A DNA stretch of 64,000 bases, taken from contig NZ_QAJN01000002.1 in assembly GCF_003852425.1 (NCBI RefSeq), positions 124,001 to 188,000 of the forward strand, in the 5' to 3' direction. The notes below the pieces were generated by a model. That model searched no databases. It was not told where the DNA came from and saw only the letters and a list, made by a program, of their open reading frames with translations. This DNA comes from Paucibacter sp. KBW04. Its GTDB lineage: Bacteria > Pseudomonadota > Gammaproteobacteria > Burkholderiales > Burkholderiaceae_C. Position numbers and translations under genes: made by a program. Shown here one piece after another: positions 17,013 to 26,600 of the stretch (its first letter is position 1; every line of letters begins with the position of its first letter).

Positions 17013-17927
17013 ATGGCTTGCCCGGCGCCTGCCTTTGCGCCCACCACCCGTCTTTGCTACACGCCCACCTTGTTCTCGCACCCCGCCTTGCCTGCCCCCC
17101 AACACCGGGCTCAGACCCCAAACGCCCGCCGGGCTGCGCTGCAGCTGCGCAGCGGCCTGGCCCTCAGCTACAGCACCCTCAGCCACGCCCATGCACCCGG
17201 CCAGGAGGTGCAGGCCGCGGCCGGCCTGCATCTGGTGATGGTTTTGCAGGGGCGCTTGCACCTGACTTTTGGTGGCCAGGCCCAGCGCCTGGGCGAGAGC
17301 GGGCAGGCCGAGCTGGCCCTGATCTCGCTACACCGCCCGGCCCGCTTCGAGCGCAAAGACGCGGCCGGGCTCGCTGAACACCGCCTGAGTCTGCAGATCA
17401 GCCAGCAATGGCTGGACCAAGCCGGCCTGCGCCTGCCCAGCCGCCACCTGGGCGCCGAGCGGCCCCGCATGGGCCGTGCGCTGCAAGACCTCGGGCGGGG
17501 CCTGCTGGGCCAGGCCCAAGCCGGTGCGGCCACGGGCCTGGCCCGCCTGCGCCTGGAATGCCAATGCCTGGAGTTGCTGAGCGAGGCCCTGAGCCAGGCC
17601 GAGCAAGGCGCTGCGCCCAGCCCCCCCGAACGCATGCAGCTGGCGCGTGAGTTGCTGGACAGCGGCGCGGCCGACCACTGGAGCCTGGCCGATATCGCGC
17701 TGGAGCTGGACCTGCACGAGAACACCTTGCAGCGCCACTTCCGCGCCGCCCATGGCTGCTCGGTGTTTGAGTATTTGCGCCGACGCCGCCTGGCTCGGGC
17801 CCATGCCCTGCTGCGCCAAGGCGCCTCGGTGGCGCAAGCCGCCCTGGAGGCCGCTTTCGAGAGCCCGGCCAATTTCGCCACCGCCTTCAAAAAGCAGTAC
17901 GGCATCAGCCCCAGCCAGGTCAAATGA
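17013..17927 (+). CDS. AraC-family regulator (PchR-like) of siderophore uptake
   Basis: 304 residues from the ATG at 17013; the earlier in-frame ATG at 16971 lies inside the Fur box and is rejected. The C-terminal 100 residues carry two helix-turn-helix motifs, with LADIALELDLHENTLQRHFRAAHG and the family signature through FESPANFATAFKKQYGISPSQVK. The N-terminal part is a cupin-like sensor region. PchR-type regulators sense the cytosolic ferric siderophore and activate the receptor gene, which fits the divergent layout with a TonB receptor. Confidence 0.87.
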   Translation: MACPAPAFAPTTRLCYTPTLFSHPALPAPQHRAQTPNARRAALQLRSGLALSYSTLSHAHAPGQEVQAAAGLHLVMVLQGRLHLTFGGQAQRLGESGQAELALISLHRPARFERKDAAGLAEHRLSLQISQQWLDQAGLRLPSRHLGAERPRMGRALQDLGRGLLGQAQAGAATGLARLRLECQCLELLSEALSQAEQGAAPSPPERMQLARELLDSGAADHWSLADIALELDLHENTLQRHFRAAHGCSVFEYLRRRRLARAHALLRQGASVAQAALEAAFESPANFATAFKKQYGISPSQVK

Positions 17928-18139
17928 GAACGAAGCCCGCGTAAAAAGGACTTGCGTAACGAGCAGAGGGGACTGGACTTTCGGGCCGAGCGCCGGGCCG
18001 CCCCAAGCCGGCCCACCGGAAGGCGGCGGCGGCTCAATGCCGCAGTCGGCTTCGTCCCCTAGGGGGACCGACTGGGCTCGCCCGCGTCCAGCGAGGTGAG
18101 ACTGGGCGAGGGGCTCGCTTCAGAGGATAGGATGGCGGC
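17928..18139. other. Intergenic gap with GC-rich repeat-like sequence
   Basis: This 212-bp gap has no open gene. It includes CGGGCCGCCCCAAGCCGGCC and CGTCCCCTAGGGGGACCG (an inverted repeat near 18054-18071). These resemble the short GC-rich intergenic repeats common in Burkholderiales. No promoter could be assigned with confidence. Confidence 0.4.
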
Positions 18140-18769
18140 ATGTCTCTTGCCCATTACACCGGCCTGCTCTTGGCCGGGCTTGCCCGCCTGATCACAGGTG
18201 CACAAGGCCATTGGAAGGGCTGCCCGCCCATGGCCGAGCAGCGCATCTATTTCGCCAACCACCAAAGCCATTTCGACTGGGTCCTGATCTGGGCCGCCCT
18301 GCCGCATGAGCTGCGCGCCCAGACCCGCCCCATCGCCGCCCGCGACTACTGGACCAGCAGCCCGCTCAAGGCCTGGCTGACCTCGGCCGTGTTCAATGCC
18401 GTCTACGTCAGCCGCACCCGCGCCACGCCGGACGAAGACCCGCTGGAGCCCCTGCTCGAGGCCCTGGCCGCCGGGGACTCGGTGGTGATCTTCCCCGAGG
18501 GCACCCGCTCCAACAAAGGCGACCCGCAGGCCTTCAAGGCCGGGCTCTTTCATCTGGCCGAGCAGTTCCCGCAGGTCAAGCTGATCCCCACCTGGATAGA
18601 CAACGTACAACGCGTCATGCCCAAGGGCGAGGTCGTGCCGGTGCCGATTCTGTGCACCGTCACCTTTGGCGCCGCCCTGAGCCTGGAGCCCGGCGAGGAC
18701 AAGCGTGCCTTTCTGGAACGCGCCCGTGCGGCCGTGATGGCGCAGCGGCCGGGTAGGAGCCGCCCATGA
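18140..18769 (+). CDS. 1-acyl-sn-glycerol-3-phosphate acyltransferase (PlsC family)
   Basis: 209 residues. The HX4D catalytic motif is NHQSHFD (about residues 36-42) and the glycerophosphate-binding motif is FPEGTRS (about residues 118-124). It transfers an acyl chain to lysophosphatidic acid at the inner membrane. Its stop overlaps the start of a CdsA-like gene (ATGA, 18766-18769), so the product phosphatidic acid would pass to the next enzyme. The pairing suggests a dedicated or secondary phospholipid branch rather than the main plsC and cdsA genes. Confidence 0.9.
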   Translation: MSLAHYTGLLLAGLARLITGAQGHWKGCPPMAEQRIYFANHQSHFDWVLIWAALPHELRAQTRPIAARDYWTSSPLKAWLTSAVFNAVYVSRTRATPDEDPLEPLLEALAAGDSVVIFPEGTRSNKGDPQAFKAGLFHLAEQFPQVKLIPTWIDNVQRVMPKGEVVPVPILCTVTFGAALSLEPGEDKRAFLERARAAVMAQRPGRSRP

Positions 18770-19749
18770 ACTGGCTCAAAGGGCTGGACAGCCACGAGCA
18801 GATCGCCCTGCTCTTCGTCACCTTGTTCGGCGCCCTGGCCCTGGCCAGCGCCGCCAGCTTTCTAATGAGCTTGCGGGCGCGCGAAGAAAACGGCGAACGC
18901 GCCCTGGCCCGGCGGCGCAAGATCCAGCACGAGCTGAGCATGTTGTGGCTGGGCGCCTCCATCTTCTGGGCGGCCTGGATCTCGGGGCCGCTGGGCGCCA
19001 CGCTCTTGTTCGGCGTGCTGTCCTTCTTGGCCCTGCGCGAGTTCATCACCCTGCTGCACACCCGGCGCGGCGACCACCGCAGCCTGATCCTGGCCTTCTT
19101 CGTGCTGCTGCCCTTGCAATACCTGGTGGTGGGCCTGCGCGAGTTCAATCTCTTCACCGTGCTGGTACCGGTCTACGCCTTTCTGGCCATTCCCGTGGTC
19201 AGCGCTCTGGCCGGTGACCCGGAAGACTTCTTGGAACGTAATGCCAAGATTCAATGGGGCATCATGGTCTGCGTTTACGGGCTTTCGCATGCCCCGGCCC
19301 TGATCCTGCTGGACATCCCGGGCTACAAGGGCCGCGGGGCTTTTCTGCTCTTCTTCCTGGTGATGGTGGTGAGTTGCGGCCAGCTGGTCGAGCAGGCCGC
19401 CAGCCAGCGCCTGCGCCGCCGGCCGGTGGCGCGCCATGTCAGCCGGACTTTTTCCATGCGGGCCTGGTGGGCGGGCTTGCTGGCGGCGGGGCTGCTGGGT
19501 GCGGCGCTGTTCTGGATCACGCCCTTCACCGTCTGGAAAGCCATGCTGATGGCCGCCGTGGCGGCCGGTGCCGGCAGCTTTGGCAGCCTGGTGATGGAGG
19601 CCTTGAAGCGTGACGCCGGCGTGCGCTCCTGGGGCAACCAAAGCTCGATTACCGGCGCCGTGGGCCTGCTGGATCGCATCGCCGTGCTGTGCTTCTCCGC
19701 CCCCGTTTTCTTTCACTCGGTTCGCTGGTATTTCAAATGGGCGCAATGA
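18766..19749 (+). CDS. Phosphatidate cytidylyltransferase-like membrane protein (degenerate signature)
   Basis: 327 residues with about eight transmembrane helices, organised like CdsA. The C-terminal region that should carry the CdsA signature reads ALKRDAGVRSWGNQ, then GAVGLLDRIA. The KR and DR elements remain, but the expected KD, HGG and final Asp of DRxD appear changed to RS, TGA and A. It may still be a CDP-diacylglycerol synthase of the YnbB type, or a relative with altered chemistry. Overlaps plsC upstream and the ruvC remnant downstream. Confidence 0.75.
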   Translation: MNWLKGLDSHEQIALLFVTLFGALALASAASFLMSLRAREENGERALARRRKIQHELSMLWLGASIFWAAWISGPLGATLLFGVLSFLALREFITLLHTRRGDHRSLILAFFVLLPLQYLVVGLREFNLFTVLVPVYAFLAIPVVSALAGDPEDFLERNAKIQWGIMVCVYGLSHAPALILLDIPGYKGRGAFLLFFLVMVVSCGQLVEQAASQRLRRRPVARHVSRTFSMRAWWAGLLAAGLLGAALFWITPFTVWKAMLMAAVAAGAGSFGSLVMEALKRDAGVRSWGNQSSITGAVGLLDRIAVLCFSAPVFFHSVRWYFKWAQ

Positions 19750-19838
19750 GAATTTTGGGTATTGACCCTGGGCTACAAACGACCGGTTTTAGCTTCGGCC
19801 GGCGCTGGTGCGCCTTCACGTCCGCTGCGCGGACATGA
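19746..19838 (+). pseudogene. Remnant of a second ruvC 5' end (15 codons) upstream of ruvC
   Basis: An ATG overlapping the cdsA-like stop (ATGA) opens a 30-codon frame whose first 15 residues, [15 protein letters not shown], are identical to the start of the intact RuvC at 19889. The 45-bp DNA differs at nine positions and every change is synonymous. After codon 15 the similarity stops (SFGRRW...) and the frame ends at 19838. The spacer holds two hairpins, GGCGC-tggt-GCGCC and GTCCGC-tgc-GCGGAC. See findings. Confidence 0.85.
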
Positions 19839-19888
19839 GCCTGCGCTGAAATCCTGCCCAACTTCAACTTTTTCGCGCCTCAACAACC

Positions 19889-20437
19889 ATGCGTATTCTT
19901 GGCATTGACCCCGGTCTACAAACAACGGGTTTTGGCGTCATCGAAGCCGACGGCCCGCGTCTCGCCTACGTCGCCAGCGGCACCATCAAGACCAGCGCCG
20001 TCGCCACCGGCGATTTGCCGGCCCGCCTGAAGATCATCTTCGACGGCGTGTGCGAGGTCAGCCGTCGCTACGGCGCGCAATGCGCGGCGGTGGAAATCGT
20101 GTTTGTGAACGTCAACCCTCAATCCACCCTGCTGCTGGGGCAGGCGCGCGGTGCGGCCATCACCGCCCTGGTGTCCTGCGATCTGCCGGTGGCCGAATAC
20201 ACCGCCTTGCAGATGAAGAAAGCCGTGGTCGGCCATGGCCACGCCAAAAAAGAGCAGGTGCAACATATGGTGCAACGCCTGCTGCAGCTGCCCGGTGAGC
20301 CGGGCAAGGACGCCGCCGACGCCTTGGGCCTGGCCATCATGCACGCGCATGCCAATGTCTCGTTCGAGGCCATGAGCCGCAGCACCACCTTGCAGCGCCG
20401 CCAGCATGCGCAGTTCAAGGGCAGCCGCACCTACTGA
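19889..20437 (+). CDS. ruvC: Crossover junction endodeoxyribonuclease RuvC
   Basis: 182 residues, the normal length. The RNase H-like fold carries the four acidic catalytic residues at D7, E69, D141 and D144 ([22 protein letters not shown]). It cleaves Holliday junctions during recombination repair as a dimer with RuvAB. No ruvA or ruvB follows here. A 45-bp, synonymously diverged copy of its 5' end lies 143 bp upstream. Confidence 0.96.
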   Translation: MRILGIDPGLQTTGFGVIEADGPRLAYVASGTIKTSAVATGDLPARLKIIFDGVCEVSRRYGAQCAAVEIVFVNVNPQSTLLLGQARGAAITALVSCDLPVAEYTALQMKKAVVGHGHAKKEQVQHMVQRLLQLPGEPGKDAADALGLAIMHAHANVSFEAMSRSTTLQRRQHAQFKGSRTY

Positions 20438-20769
20438 GGCGGGGCCAAGGGGCGATCAGCGCGCGCTTTGCTGCCTAGCGCCGCAGAGCGAACAGGCGCG
20501 AAGCTAACGCATCAAGTCCACGCCACAAGGGCCGAAACCCTGAGCACAGGGAAGGCCGCAGCGCGGCTGCAAGACGGCTGAAGAGCGGCGCCAAACAAGA
20601 GCCCGCCCCAGCCCCATTGCGGAATCAAGACCCAGGTGCCTTGCGCACCCAAGCCCAAAGCTTGCCCAGGCTTTGCTCATGCCCCCATGAGTGCCTGGGC
20701 CGGGCCGCGCCATGTCGACTTCCCTGGTGATCAGAGTTCACTTGCTTTCAAAACCCGGAGAAGTCCCCC
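20438..20769. other. Intergenic region with a long stem-loop
   Basis: No gene is visible in these 332 bp. The clearest structure is a stem-loop at 20664-20700: GCCCAGGC pairs with GCCTGGGC, with an inner CTCAT/ATGAG stem. It has no T-run and may be a leader structure of the rhodanese gene. A small GCCGC-agc-GCGGC hairpin lies near 20555. Confidence 0.4.
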
Positions 20770-21234
20770 ATGAAGACCCCCAGCCCCCGCCTGCAATTGG
20801 CCCTCAAGACCTTGTTGGGCCTGAGCCTGGCCCTGCCCCTGCTGACGGCCCAGGCCAATGAAACGCCCAAGACTCTGGCCGGCGTGAAACTGGTCAGCGC
20901 CGAAGAAACCAAGAAGCTGTTGGACGGCGGCGTGCCGGTCTACGACACCCGCGTGGCGGCCGAGTACGCCGAGAAAACCATCAAGGGCGCCAAGAGCCTG
21001 CCCTACAAGGAAAAGAGCGCCAAGGCGGTGGACTTCGACGCCAGCAAGGACGCATTCGATCTGGGCAAGCTGCCCGGCGACAAGGCCGCGCCCCTGGTCT
21101 TCTTCTGCAACTCGGGTGAATGCTGGAAGAGCTACAAGGCCGCGGTGCTGGCGCAAAAAGCCGGCCACAGCAAGATCCATTGGTTCCGCGGCGGCATGCC
21201 CGAGTGGTCGGCCAAGGGCTTGCCCACGCAGTAA
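20770..21234 (+). CDS. Periplasmic rhodanese-like domain protein
   Basis: 154 residues with a Sec signal peptide ending near AQANE (about residue 30). A single rhodanese domain follows: VYDTRVAAEY and the active-site loop FFCNSGECWKSYKAA, with Cys at the expected nucleophile position and a second Cys four residues later. The usual Arg of the loop is replaced. It may act in sulfur transfer or thiol redox chemistry outside the cytosol. Good AAAACCCGGAG ribosome-binding region upstream. Confidence 0.85.
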   Translation: MKTPSPRLQLALKTLLGLSLALPLLTAQANETPKTLAGVKLVSAEETKKLLDGGVPVYDTRVAAEYAEKTIKGAKSLPYKEKSAKAVDFDASKDAFDLGKLPGDKAAPLVFFCNSGECWKSYKAAVLAQKAGHSKIHWFRGGMPEWSAKGLPTQ

Positions 21235-21297
21235 TCCCGGCCGGCCTGGCGCCGCCCCCGCGTTCACGGCCTTCCACACTTGTTCACCGAGCCCCGC

Positions 21298-22854
21298 ATG
21301 AACTTTAATCTGAGCATCAAGAGCCGCTTGCTGGCCTTGGCCGCCCTGGCCCTGCTGGGCATAGGCCTGGTCGCGGCCCTGGCGGTCCTGTCCAACCGGG
21401 TCAATATCGCCGCCCTGCAGCAGCTGTACGAAGAAGACAGTGGCAGCGTCGTGCAGCTGATGAGCGTCGAGAACAGCCTGCTGGAGGTGCGCTTTCGCAC
21501 CGCCGGCGTCTTGCTGGATCAACTGCCCGTGCCGGGTTCGCTGAACCATCTGCGCGAGGTGCGCGCCAGCCTGGGCGAGCGCTGGGCGACCCTGACACCG
21601 CTGCTGGACAAGGTGTTCGAAGACAGCGAGGCGGCGCACGAGAGCGTGGCCCTGCTGAGCCAGTTACGCCAGCACTGGACCTTGGTGGACAGCACCCTGG
21701 CCAAGCTGGAACAGGCTTACGAGGCCAAGAACCGTGAGGAGCTGGCGCGCTTGCTGGAGGAAGAATGGCCGCTGATGCACAAAGAGGCCATCAAGCCCTT
21801 GCAAGGCCTGATCCCCCTGGCTCAACAGCAAGCCGAGCAGGACTTTGTGCAGGCCCGGGCAAAGAGCCGAAGCATGTTGGGCACCGGCATTGCGGGCGGC
21901 CTGCTGTGCATGCTGGCCCTGGGCGCCTTGGCGCTTTACACCTTGCGTGCGGTGCTCGGGCCGCTGCGCGAGGTGGAATATTGCATGGAGAAAATCGCCC
22001 AGGGCCAGCTGAACACGACGCTGCCCGCAGCGCGTGAGGACGAGCTGGGCCGCATGATCGCCGGCCTGGGCGCCATGCAGGCCCAGTTGCAAAGCGTGGT
22101 CGGCGAGGTGCGCCGTTCCAGCGACAGCATTGCCACCGCCTCGGCCCAGATCAGCATGGGCACGCAGGATCTGAGCCAGCGCACCGAGCAGACGGCCAGC
22201 AATCTGCAGCAAACCGCGGCCTCGATGGAGCTGCTGACCCAGGCGGTGCGGCAGTCCGCCGACTCCGCCGCCCAGGCCGACCAGATGGCACGCGCCGCCG
22301 CCACGGTGGCGGCACGCGGTGGCACGGTGGTGGCCCAGGTGGTGAACACCATGGACGAAATCAGCAGCAGCTCCAGCCGCATTGCCGACATCATCGGCGT
22401 GATCGACGGCATCGCCTTTCAGACCAATATCTTGGCGCTGAACGCGGCCGTGGAAGCGGCGCGTGCGGGTGAACAAGGGCGGGGTTTTGCGGTGGTGGCC
22501 AGCGAGGTGCGCAGCCTGGCCGGACGCTCGGCAGAGGCGGCCAAGGAGATCAAGTCCTTGATCCACGCCTCGGCGGAGCGGGTGGAGTCGGGCAGCCAGT
22601 TGGTGGCGGACGCGGGCGCCACCATGCGCGAGCTGGTGAGCTCGGTCAAACGGGTCAGCGACATCATCGGTGAGATCAGCGCGGCCTCGGCCGAGCAGTC
22701 CGGCGGCATCGGCCGGGTCAATGGCTCGGTGACTCAGCTGGACCAGATGACGCAGCAGAATGCGGCCTTGGTCGAAGAAAGCGCCGCAGCCGCCGAGAGC
22801 CTGCAAGACCAGGCCCAAAAACTGGGCCTGGTGATGGGCGGCTTCAAGCTCTGA
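21298..22854 (+). CDS. Methyl-accepting chemotaxis protein
   Basis: 518 residues from the ATG at 21298 ([17 protein letters not shown]). A four-helix-bundle periplasmic sensor lies between TM1 (about 8-30) and TM2 (about 195-215). A HAMP region follows, then a long signalling coiled coil with the conserved hairpin tip [20 protein letters not shown]. It ends in GGFKL without the CheR/CheB-binding pentapeptide, so adaptation may depend on other receptors. No che genes are adjacent. The ligand is unknown. Confidence 0.93.
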   Translation: MNFNLSIKSRLLALAALALLGIGLVAALAVLSNRVNIAALQQLYEEDSGSVVQLMSVENSLLEVRFRTAGVLLDQLPVPGSLNHLREVRASLGERWATLTPLLDKVFEDSEAAHESVALLSQLRQHWTLVDSTLAKLEQAYEAKNREELARLLEEEWPLMHKEAIKPLQGLIPLAQQQAEQDFVQARAKSRSMLGTGIAGGLLCMLALGALALYTLRAVLGPLREVEYCMEKIAQGQLNTTLPAAREDELGRMIAGLGAMQAQLQSVVGEVRRSSDSIATASAQISMGTQDLSQRTEQTASNLQQTAASMELLTQAVRQSADSAAQADQMARAAATVAARGGTVVAQVVNTMDEISSSSSRIADIIGVIDGIAFQTNILALNAAVEAARAGEQGRGFAVVASEVRSLAGRSAEAAKEIKSLIHASAERVESGSQLVADAGATMRELVSSVKRVSDIIGEISAASAEQSGGIGRVNGSVTQLDQMTQQNAALVEESAAAAESLQDQAQKLGLVMGGFKL

Positions 22855-22862
22855 AGCCGCCC
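22836..22862. terminator. Bidirectional hairpin at the MCP / PEP-CTERM junction
   Basis: GGGCGGCTTCA and TGAAGCCGCCC form an 11-bp stem with a 5-nt loop. The hairpin includes the MCP stop codon. It lies between two convergent genes; no T-run is present on either side. Confidence 0.55.
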
Positions 22863-22876
22863 GAGGGGACGGGCGA

Positions 22877-23371
22877 TCAGGCCTGCGCTTGACGGCGGCG
22901 GGCGATCGCGCCCACGGCCAGCAGACCGGCCAGGCTCAGGGCCCAGGTCGAGGGCTCGGGCACGGCGCTGATGGTGTAGCTGCCCGAGCTTTCCAAGCCA
23001 CCGACAGGCGTGAAGTGCAGATAGGCATCGCTCAGATCAAAGCTGCCCGAGGTGAAAACCAAGGTCTGCGTAGGGGAGCTGAACTGATAGCTCAGCCCCA
23101 AGAAGACGCCGTCTTGATGATCGGCCGTGGGCGTGCCAGTGGCGCTGCCCAAGCTGTAGTTCTGGCCCAAAAAGCTCAGGCTGAAACTCAGCAGGGCGGG
23201 CGTCTCAAAGCCGCTGCCGCTCACGGCGGCGTCTGAGAAGCTGAACTGGCCGCTGAAGGTCTGGCCGGCCTGGGGGCCGGCGTCGATCAAGCCGTTGAAG
23301 TTATAGGTGGCAGCTTGCGCCGACAGCATGGCGCCGAGCAAGCCCAGGGCGATGGCGGTTTTCTTGAACAT
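22877..23371 (-). CDS. PEP-CTERM sorting domain protein
   Basis: 164 residues. Sec signal MFKKTAIALGLLGAMLSAQA, a beta-rich low-Cys body, and a textbook C-terminal sorting signal: VPEPSTWALSLAGLLAVGA followed by the basic cluster RRRQ. PEP-CTERM proteins are processed by an exosortase and released or attached to the exopolysaccharide layer. No exosortase is in this window. The body has no recognised domain. Confidence 0.9.
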   Translation of the reverse strand: MFKKTAIALGLLGAMLSAQAATYNFNGLIDAGPQAGQTFSGQFSFSDAAVSGSGFETPALLSFSLSFLGQNYSLGSATGTPTADHQDGVFLGLSYQFSSPTQTLVFTSGSFDLSDAYLHFTPVGGLESSGSYTISAVPEPSTWALSLAGLLAVGAIARRRQAQA

Positions 23372-23457
23372 TTAATCTCTCCGAAAACAATTCTGAAATT
23401 CAGCCGCGAGGGGCGACCGGCGCTACAGCGAGCGTCGGCCGCCCCGGCCTTGATTTA

Positions 23458-23616
23458 GAACTTATCCGCAAATAGCTGGGGTCGGCTGGCGGACGCTTTG
23501 AACGCAGGGCTGCGTTGCAAATCCTCGCGATACCTTTGGGTATCGCTGTGGTTTGCGCCTTGCTCTGCATCCAAATCGCCTCGCCATCCTCAACCCCGCT
23601 ATTTACGGACAAGTTC
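23458..23616. repeat. 159-bp palindromic MITE-like element with TTA target duplication
   Basis: The ends are near-identical inverted repeats: GAACTTATCCGCAAATAGC on the left matches, in reverse complement, GCTATTTACGGACAAGTTC on the right (17 of 19). The similarity continues inward, so the element folds into one long imperfect hairpin around CTTTGGG. It is flanked by TTA on both sides (23455-23457 and 23617-23619), consistent with a 3-bp target duplication as made by some IS5-group transposases. The right TTA is the stop codon of the nuclease gene. It encodes no protein. Confidence 0.75.
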
Positions 23617-26600
23617 TTAGAAACGGAAGCTATTGGCTTGCAGAGCCGAGCAGCTGACGTTTTTGAGCACGACGACCGGACGGGACCTGACGGCGCCGCT
23701 AGCACCATCCGGGTCATAACCGACCACCGCACCAGCACTGGAGTTGGCGCAGGTCACCAGACCGGCGGCCAGGGGATCGCTGCTCTCGATCCCTGCATTG
23801 GCCAGGAGTTCGGTGAAGACCAGCAAGTCCTGACCCGGTTTGAAGTCGGTGATGGTGTCCAGGCCATCGGCGCCCGTCTTGTAGACGAACTGGTTGTTGC
23901 CCGCGCCGCCCGTCAAGGTGTCGCGGCCCAGTCCGCCCTCGATGATGTCGTCCCCGGCTGTGCCCACCAGCACATCGTTGCCCGCCGTGCCCTTGATCTG
24001 CTTGTACAGATTCAGGCCCAGCACCATGGGGTCATGGTCGGAGGAGCGGAAGGGCGTGGGCGTGTAGTAGGCGGCCGGGTTGAACTCGGTGTTGTAGTCG
24101 ATCACCAAAGGCTCATCGGCGTTGATATGCCAGGAGGTTGCGCCCGCCACCTTTGAGACAAGGGACGCCGTGCCGAAGCCATGATCCAGACGACCGGCAA
24201 AGCCGTCGAAGACATAGGAGTAGTCGGCCGGCTCGAACAAGCCCACCAGGTCCACGATCTGGCCGTTCTGGGTCAAGGTGTAGACGGGGTCTTCCTGAGC
24301 GTAGGAATTGAAGTCGCCCAGCAGCACCAGATCATTGGTGCCGGCCACCGTCTTCACCTGGTTGACGAAGTTCTGCAACTGCAGCGCCTGCTCAACGCGG
24401 GTGGCGTTGTAGCAGCCTTGCAGATCGCCTTGGTCGGCGTCTGGGCCCGCAGCGCTCGAGCAGCTCTTGGACTTGAAGTGGTTGACCACCACGGCGAAGC
24501 GCTCGCCATTGGGGGCCTGGAAGCCCTGGGCAAAGGTCGGGCGGTTGTTGATGGGCGAGGGATCCGAGATGGAAGCACCCACCAGGCTCAGCTTGGCCGG
24601 CTTGTAAATCATGGCCACGCGGATAGCGTCGTCGCCCGTGCCTTGGGCGGGCGGCGGAGTCACGGCATAGGTGCCCGCGCCCATCTTGGCGTTCAGCGCA
24701 TTGACAAGCGTCGTGACCGCCACCTCGCCATTGTTCTGAATTTCCATCAGGCCGACGACGTCGGCATTGAGCGTGCTCAGCTCGGCCACGGTCTTGGCGA
24801 TCTGGCGCTGGTACTCGTTCAGATTGTCGGCGCCGCGGCAGTTGGCCGCCGACACCGAGCCGCCCAGCGAGCAGCCCTGACCCGTGCCACCGGCGGCCGT
24901 TTGGCCGTTGGTGAAGGTGGTGAAGAAGTTCAAGACATTGGCGCTGGCGATGCGCACATTGCCGCCCACGGCCGGGGCCGTCAGGGGGCGCGGATTGGCG
25001 CGGGTGAAGGCCGGCGCCACGGTGGGCTGCAGGCGGTACATGGAAGCACCGCTGGCGTTGGCCGTGGCCGGGCCGTAGTCGATCACACCGGTCAGGCTGT
25101 CGGCCGTGTCGCCCGCGCGGTTGGTGTTGTCCACGCCCATATAGGGCACGACGGCGGGGTTCTGAGCCGAGCTGTTGTCGTCCAGGATGAGGGCGCGGGC
25201 CAGATTGGCCGCGGCCAGGGCTTGCGCATCGGGGCCCGGACGCAGCACATTGGTCGGGTTCAGCATGCGGCCACCGGCCGCCACCGTCAGCTGGCCGTAG
25301 CGGCCGAGGAAGTAGTTCTGCTGCACGGTGATGGGGCCGGTCAGCGTGACCAACATGCCTTCAAACGCCTCCAGGCCGCCGGGGGCCAGGGTGGTCAGGT
25401 CCACCGCCGTGGGCTGGATGGCATTGCCGGTGCTCAGCGTGGTCAGGCCGCTGATGTTCTTCAGCTGGGTGATGGTGCTTTGACCGGACGTGAACTCGGT
25501 GACCAAGCCGCTCAGGCTGACCTCGGCGCCGACGGCCACGGTGGGCGCGGTGACGGTGTAGACAAAAATGCCGTCCGAGGTGCTGGGATCGCCGTCACCG
25601 AGGCGGTCTTGCAGATAGAAGCCGGTCGGCGCCAGATGGGTCACGATGCCCTTGGTGCTGACCGTCTGATTCACCAACGGGCTGCTGGCACCCGAACCTT
25701 GGATGTTGTAGATGGGGGTCAGCCCGGCCACCGTCACGCTGAAGCTGCAGGTCGCGGATTGGCCATCGTTATTGCCCCATTGCAGGCCCAGGTTGTAAGT
25801 GCCGCCGGCCACCGAGGCGGCGACATTGATGTTTTGCGTCGCCGAGCCGCCAGGGGCTGTGGCTGCGCTGAAGCTCCCCAGGCTGATGCCTGCGGGCCAA
25901 GCGGCCGTGGCCAGAGCGCTGTTGACCAGGCTGTCGGCATCGCTGGCGCCGACGCTGAAGACGCTGTTGGCGCCCGAGGTGGCGGTCGCGTTCGGGCAGT
26001 TGGGCACGATGGGCTGGAAGGGCTGAGTGCCGCCGCAAACGTTTGCCGGTGTCGCGGAATTGCGCAGCAGCGGGGTGCCCACCGTGAAGTCCGCGCTGTT
26101 GTTGTCGCTGTCGGTGCATCCTGCGAGCTTGCGCAAGGCGGCTGTGGTGCTGCTCAGTGCCGGAGTGGCTGCGCCTTCAAAGCCATTGGCCGTGCCATAG
26201 CCCACCAGATCGACCAGACTGGCGCTGACCGGGTTAGCACCGCTCAGGGCCAGCGTGCTGCTCACCAAGGCGACCTTGCCGTTGGAAGCACTCATGCTCA
26301 GATTGCCCGTGCCGTCCTGGATGGTGATGTCCGCACCCAGTGCGCCGGTGCCCGTGCTTTGGCGAATCAGCAGATAGCGGCCGGGCTGCAGAACCGGATT
26401 GGCCAGATTGTTCAGTGCTGCAACAGCCCAGTTACCGGTGCCGGTGGCGCTGCCGTACTGCAGGGAGTAGCCGCTCAGATCGACGGGATTGCTGCCGCCG
26501 TTGAAAATCTCGATGTAGTCGTATTTGTAGGAGGGCGAGCCGGTGGTGGCCGCACCACCGCCGTAAACCTGGCTGATGACCACGCCTTGCGCGGAAGCCA

